DNA of 64,000 nt from Phallus indusiatus (taxonomy: Eukaryota > Basidiomycota > Agaricomycetes > Phallales > Phallaceae). The notes below the pieces were generated by a model that had not been told where the DNA came from, searched no databases, and saw nothing but the letters and a program-made list of their open reading frames with translations. Made by a program: the position numbers and the translations under genes. The stretch covers positions 682,001 to 746,000 of the forward strand of contig JAQFWX010000013.1 in assembly GCA_027605045.1 (NCBI GenBank), in the 5' to 3' direction. Below, in pieces: positions 59,532 through 64,000 of the stretch. The first letter of the stretch is position 1, and each line of letters begins with the position of its first letter.

Positions 59532-60839
59532 TTAACCGGGTGGAAGTAGAGTTGCGTCGACCGCATCGGATCCTTGCCTTTCCGTTTCTTCTGCGTCCAC
59601 GGAAATAGGGGTACGCGGCATGACCATGAGCCCTAACGAATGATGAAAATGGATTGGTAAGAAATGGTAGGAAACAGAAAAGGAAACAAAACCAGCGCGC
59701 ACCTGTTCGAGCACTCTCAAGAACACCAAACGGCTGAACCAACTTCAAGAAAGCCTCCACTCTACTCGTTTTTCCCGCCAACTCGACAATAACGCTATTT
59801 TCACTGACATCAACCAACTTCCCACCAAATTGGCTCGCAAGATTGGAAATAGACTGTAGATGCTGATGTTTCCGACGGAGCAGCTCAGATGGCGAGATTG
59901 TTTCTGTTGAGTGGTACGTTAAAGAAGCCGGGGGACGCGCTTGAGATGGATGGCCTGAGTTTTCAAATGATTGGGCTAATGCCTTTTTAGAATTTTCAAC
60001 ATCCGATTCGGTGTTGTTTTGTTGAGAAAGGGATGGGGAGGATGAGGAGGAAGAGCCGGACCATCGTTCGGTGCGTGGGGAATGGGAAGGTCCACCTGCT
60101 AATTGATCTTCAAGATATTCAGGTCCTAAAATGGACACTTTGACCAACAAAAGTTCACGAGAGATGAGCGTGGTATCGGTATAGTCCAAAACGGCCCAGA
60201 CGGGGACCTGGAATCAGCACAAGAGTGCCGTCGTATATGCCACGTCAGAGCTTCGATTAGGGACGAGTTGAGGCGTACTTACAAGATCTTCGAGCTGTCT
60301 TCGAGCCTGTTCAACAACACCGTCTTGACCGCTCAAAACGATGCACATGCGACTGAGGTCTTTGATTTCTGTTTGACAGACTACCAAAGAGTCGATGTTG
60401 AATCCTCGTCCGGCAAGAATACCCGATACACGAGACAATACACCAGGTTCATTCTGCACCAAACAATTCAAGATATGGCTAGCAAAATGACAGAGAAAAA
60501 ACGATGTCAGCAAAAGGTAGGATGTGCAAAGTGCATAGAATGTATATACCGCTTGTAAGGCTGCAAACTCGGTGGAGGGGTATTATATAAAATATTCGAT
60601 ACGGCCTCTTCAGCAGTGATTTCCCTTGGCAAATCAAGAACCGGTAACGGTGGAGGTCTCATTCTGTGAGACTGCTTGTAATCCAAAGCTGAAGTCGAGT
60701 CATCTACACCCCGGGGTGGTTTGGGGACTTGGGGCCCTTGAGCTCTGTACGCCGACACCGAGAACGATCTCGCAGACGCAGAGAGTCGCGTTAACGGTAC
60801 ACGAAAACGCGATAACATTTCTGCTGCGAAAGAGCCCAC
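59532..60839 (-). CDS. ILV6: Acetolactate synthase regulatory (small) subunit
   Basis: Four exons, 60550-60839, 60283-60478, 59703-60207 and 59532-59632, give 363 residues. The N-terminus (MGSFAAEMLSRFRVPLTRLSASARSF) fits a mitochondrial presequence; the Met at 60818 is an alternative start. An ACT domain follows: HILNCLVQNEPGVLSRVSGI, LAGRGFNIDSLVV and DLSRMCIVLSG. After an insert rich in Ser, Asn and Gln comes the second domain, ISNLASQFGGKLVDVSENSV and EAFLKLVQPFGVLESARTG, ending in VMPRTPI. The protein stimulates the catalytic subunit Ilv2 and confers valine feedback in branched-chain amino acid synthesis. The roughly 60-residue Ser-rich insert between the domains is typical of fungal Ilv6 in position. 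It lies 135 bp from the COG5 stop. Confidence 0.93.
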
Positions 60840-60974
60840 TTCCTAACAGTGAAGAGATATTCAGAGCAGGAATTAGCCCAAAAAGTTTAAACGCGCAAAG
60901 ATGCTTTTGACTCGGTGGGAACCTAAAAATAAATCCTCTCACGTAAAATTTGTATTTGAGTATATATTGATTAT

Positions 60975-63900
60975 CTAAGAAACGCGCTTGGCGTGTTTAA
61001 GCACCGTCCACGCGAGATTTAAATACTCTTCTCCACCGCTCTCTCCTTCGTGCGTCTTTTCCCAGTGAACCAGTCCGCTTTCTATCAGCGTCAAAGATTC
61101 TTCTTCAGTGTGTTCTTCGACCCAGCGGATATATTCAGCCTCGTGCCAGCCATGTATGGTATAAGGCAGTGGTATAGGCGATCGAACCAGAATATGATGC
61201 AATACAATCAGAGGTGGAAGATCAGCAGTGGATTCAGGAGTTGCTAGATGAGCGTTGTCGAGGAATAGAAGAGGTCTGCGAAGTCCAATTAGAATTCAGT
61301 ATCCTTCTCAGAGGTACATTGTTGATGCTTTTTTACCTTAACCTACGCAAAGCTCGGTACTCAGCACCGACTGCTTCTAACTTGGTTGATTTTTGGCCTT
61401 GTTCCACAGCGAATGCGTTCAAAGCAAATTCAAGTTCAGCCATGTCCGTTGTCAGCTGCAGTTTGCCACCTTCGCTCAAGGGTTTGACAATTGAAACATG
61501 AAAAACGAATGTTTTCAACGCATGCTTGACAAAGCTCAGCGTCCTGCGTCGAGAATCCTCTTTCAAACACTCTACATGAAAGAAGAGACAAATATGACAT
61601 ACCAGTTATGCGATATCTCACCCAGACTGAATCTGTTGAGGATTTCTTTCCGGATGAACGAAAGTTTTTCCACTAGCTCTTTCATATAAGCACTGGCACC
61701 TCCCATACCGGGTTGTGCAGTTTCCAGTGATTTGCCAAAATCGACGTGATGAAGACGAGCTATGATAGAACTTATTTCGCGGCGAATGACAAGCAGCAGC
61801 GGCTCGTATGTTCGTTCGCATAGGCGTTGAATTAGCTAACAGCGGATTCAGCAATAAGCGCGAAAAGGGGAGGAATACAACATACGCGTATATTCGGTTC
61901 AAAAACGTTGTAAACAACGTCAGGATGTTCGTCTTTTAGTTTCTCGACTTGAGTCCAGCAACTGTGCAGGGCAGCTATCAATTGTGCATTTAGAACGAGC
62001 TGTGGTGATGCAGAGGGTCCCAGCATGGACGTTGCGTTACGATCTCGAACAACCTTATAAAGCAGATGTCAACCAAGTGGAAAAATAACGACGACAATGA
62101 ACAAACCATGGCGTCAACTCTATTCACAAATCCCTCCAATGTAACATTGACGTTTTTAGCAACTGATCTAACGAGTAATGGATCAAACTTCGCCGAGTCC
62201 AGTTCATTGGCAACAGTCCGAGCGATGGCGAGACCTTCGGCAATACCAGGTGGTGCTCGAATGCCACCAGACATAGCTTGACCAACAGATTCATTCAGTC
62301 TGTTGAGGGAGCGTGACATATAAAGAGACTCAAAATGCGAGATGGAACGAAGGACGAGGACAGTTTCTGGACTTTGAAAAGTTGGAGTATATGATGTATC
62401 GGTATGCAATGCAATTTTTGCGAAGAACTCGTGGAACAGACGTAAGAGACGGGGATAGCCTACTCCAAGAGTTTGTTGAAGGAAGCTTGAGTCTGAAAGA
62501 ACGGGAATGATGACATTGACTCCAGTTAGACACTATGAGACTTACTTTTGCTAGCTTCGAGAGAGTGTTTCTCTATTGAACGAGAAACTACTGTCCAAAA
62601 TATTGCACTGGGCTTGTTTTCCAGAACCTTCATCACTTCGTCAAGGAAGGGTTTTTGGGAAGTCGCATCCGTTTTGGCGATTAATACCTTCTCAAGGGCA
62701 TATACCTGCAAGGAATCTGAGTTTACAAATATCAAGGATGGATTGTGTTATAAGCGACCTTTATGCAGCAGCTTGCAAGATCTTCTATCAGCGTCTCTAG
62801 TCGGCTCCATAGAGCGGATGTCCACTGCGGTGCTGTTAGGTTCGTCGGCTCTGTCCGAACTCTTGACTTGTAGATAAGGCCCTGCGAACTAGAAGTTTCT
62901 GTGCACAGAAGGTTTAGAAAAAAAAAGAGACCGTAAAATCAACCAGGGTGCTACCTTTGGGGTTGGCCTCCTTGGATATCCGAGCGATATCGAAGGCGAA
63001 CTGGATTCGCGTTTGTACAGTCTCTGTAAGATCCGTTATAAGAGACTGAACAAGTTGAGGTAGTTGGCTTAGGTTGAAGGCAGTTTGAAGAGATGAAGCC
63101 AATAGAGATCTATTCTAAGAGAGGTTTTCAGCAAGTTTCAACCTTGGTATTCCACCGACTTCAACCTACCGTGGTCGCTAATCCTGACATGACCATGGAC
63201 TCCATTTCAGATGTTACTTTTGCATGTGCTGCTTCAAGGGAGGGAATATATGACAAGACGACCTTGATTGAGCGAAGAGGAATTGCATCAGGCTCTGTCA
63301 CAGAAGAGTCCGGTTCTGACTTTGTTTCGGGATCTATAGGCGAACTAGGCTGAGCTGCCGAATCCTCTAGTAATGACACTGGATAAATGCGGCTTTGGTT
63401 AATACAGTGTTTCTTCTGAAATTGTGAAGCATTTCGCACCAAGTTCTGAAATACTCAACGCGGCTCTTGCCAAATTCCGTTCATTCTCGCCCTCGTATTC
63501 ATCTTCTTCAGGACCAGTCGACATTTTCCGCGGGGTGCCCTTCTTCTTACCCTCCTCAGTGTTGTTGGTTTCCTGCTGTTTATTTATCTCTCCCATTTGG
63601 ATTTCCAGTCTCCGAGCGACAATCACGAATCGTGATGTCCGTCGTAGTACATCTAATGCAAGCTGCAATCTTCGTAAGCGATTTACATGTCCTTCCAACG
63701 TTTGATAAGGTATGCGAATTTTTTGCCGAAGTCTGAAAGGAAGGAGATCAAAGCGGTTCTTCGCCTTGATATAGAGTATACTTACTGACCTTTCTAATGA
63801 CTGCGTTACTTCTGTCAGTCCACGTCGAACGGCTGATAAATACTGTTGCAATTCCAATGTTTCAGCGGTCCTGATTAATAGCGTTTCATGATGGGTCGTG

Positions 63901-64000
63901 ACCTATAGATGAAAAAAGAAAACAAAAGGTCGGCTCTCGGAACGGTTTACAAATACAATCGCCAGAGAGAGTGGAGAGGAATACCATACCACGGATCTAA
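60975..64000 (-). CDS. COG5: Conserved oligomeric Golgi complex subunit 5 (5' end beyond window)
   Basis: Many short exons read leftward from the window's right edge. Near 63400-63990 it encodes VTTHHETLLIRTAETLELQQ, LTEVTQSLERLRQKI, then PYQTLEGHVNRLRRLQLALD and VLRRTSRFVIVARRLEIQM, the helical rod pattern of COG5 near its N-terminus. Later exons encode an acidic linker (STGPEEDEYEGENERNLARAA), RIQFAFDIARISKEANPKGS, VAKNVNVTLEGFVNRVD and, at the C-terminus, SPIPLPYTIHGWHEAEYIRW then LNLAWTVLKHAKRVS and a stop at 60975. COG5 is part of lobe B of the COG tether for retrograde traffic within the Golgi. The start codon and first exon are missing. I did not resolve every intron. Confidence 0.78.

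Noticed and set aside
1..64000. CRISPR arrays, prokaryotic operons, rRNA or tRNA genes, and intact transposons
   Set aside because: No regularly spaced repeats, no recognisable tRNA or rRNA sequence, and no transposase, integrase or reverse-transcriptase reading frame was seen. The genome type is eukaryotic. A tRNA or degenerate element could still escape reading by eye.

Overview
The window looks like nuclear DNA from a filamentous basidiomycete, most likely an Agaricomycete. Nearly every gene is cut by short (about 50-70 nt) GT-AG introns. The housekeeping proteins are fungal types (ATP synthase OSCP, Ilv6, PDK1/Pkh kinase, COG5, DUF1746, TRP/Flc). About half of the window is a tandem cytochrome P450 array of the kind Agaricomycetes expand. 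I spliced the exons by eye using reading phase and family motifs, so boundaries are models, not transcript evidence.

Layout: P450-1 (3' end only, +) at the left edge; a tiny twin-CX9C protein resembling the complex I assembly factor NDUFAF8 and a convergent DUF1746 (Dsc4-like) gene; P450-2 (-); a fungal HNH-nuclease-like gene (+) sharing a divergent promoter with P450-2; P450-3 (-), a near copy of P450-2; an ICMT-family methyltransferase; a TRP/Flc-like membrane protein; ATP5 (OSCP); P450-4 to P450-7 (all +); P450-8 to P450-10 (all -), of which P450-8 is a pseudogene; a small secreted protein; a BAR-domain protein; P450-11 and P450-12 (+); P450-13 (-); then a conserved block with PDK1-like kinase, ILV6 and COG5 (5' end beyond the window).

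The 13 P450 loci share one gene structure where complete (12 exons, 11 introns, about 515 aa for P450-4) and fall by eye into five subgroups: A (1,2,3), B (4,5,8,9), C (6,7), D (10,11), E (12,13). They carry an N-terminal membrane anchor, a proline-rich hinge (LPPGP), ExxR in the K helix, PERF and FGFGRR/CPGR, so they should be ER-bound monooxygenases; substrates cannot be read from sequence. The exact CYP family is not assigned (the motifs recall the CYP64-clan enzymes CYP5144/CYP5150 of Agaricomycetes).

The most notable structure is how the array grew and decays: a segmental duplication carrying P450-2/3, a tail-to-tail inverted duplication of about 3 kb around P450-12/13, a promoter element conserved only in subgroup B, recurrent GC-AG introns, and a multiply damaged P450-8. 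I found no clearly new biochemical system. The array and its regulatory leftovers are the best candidates for follow-up.
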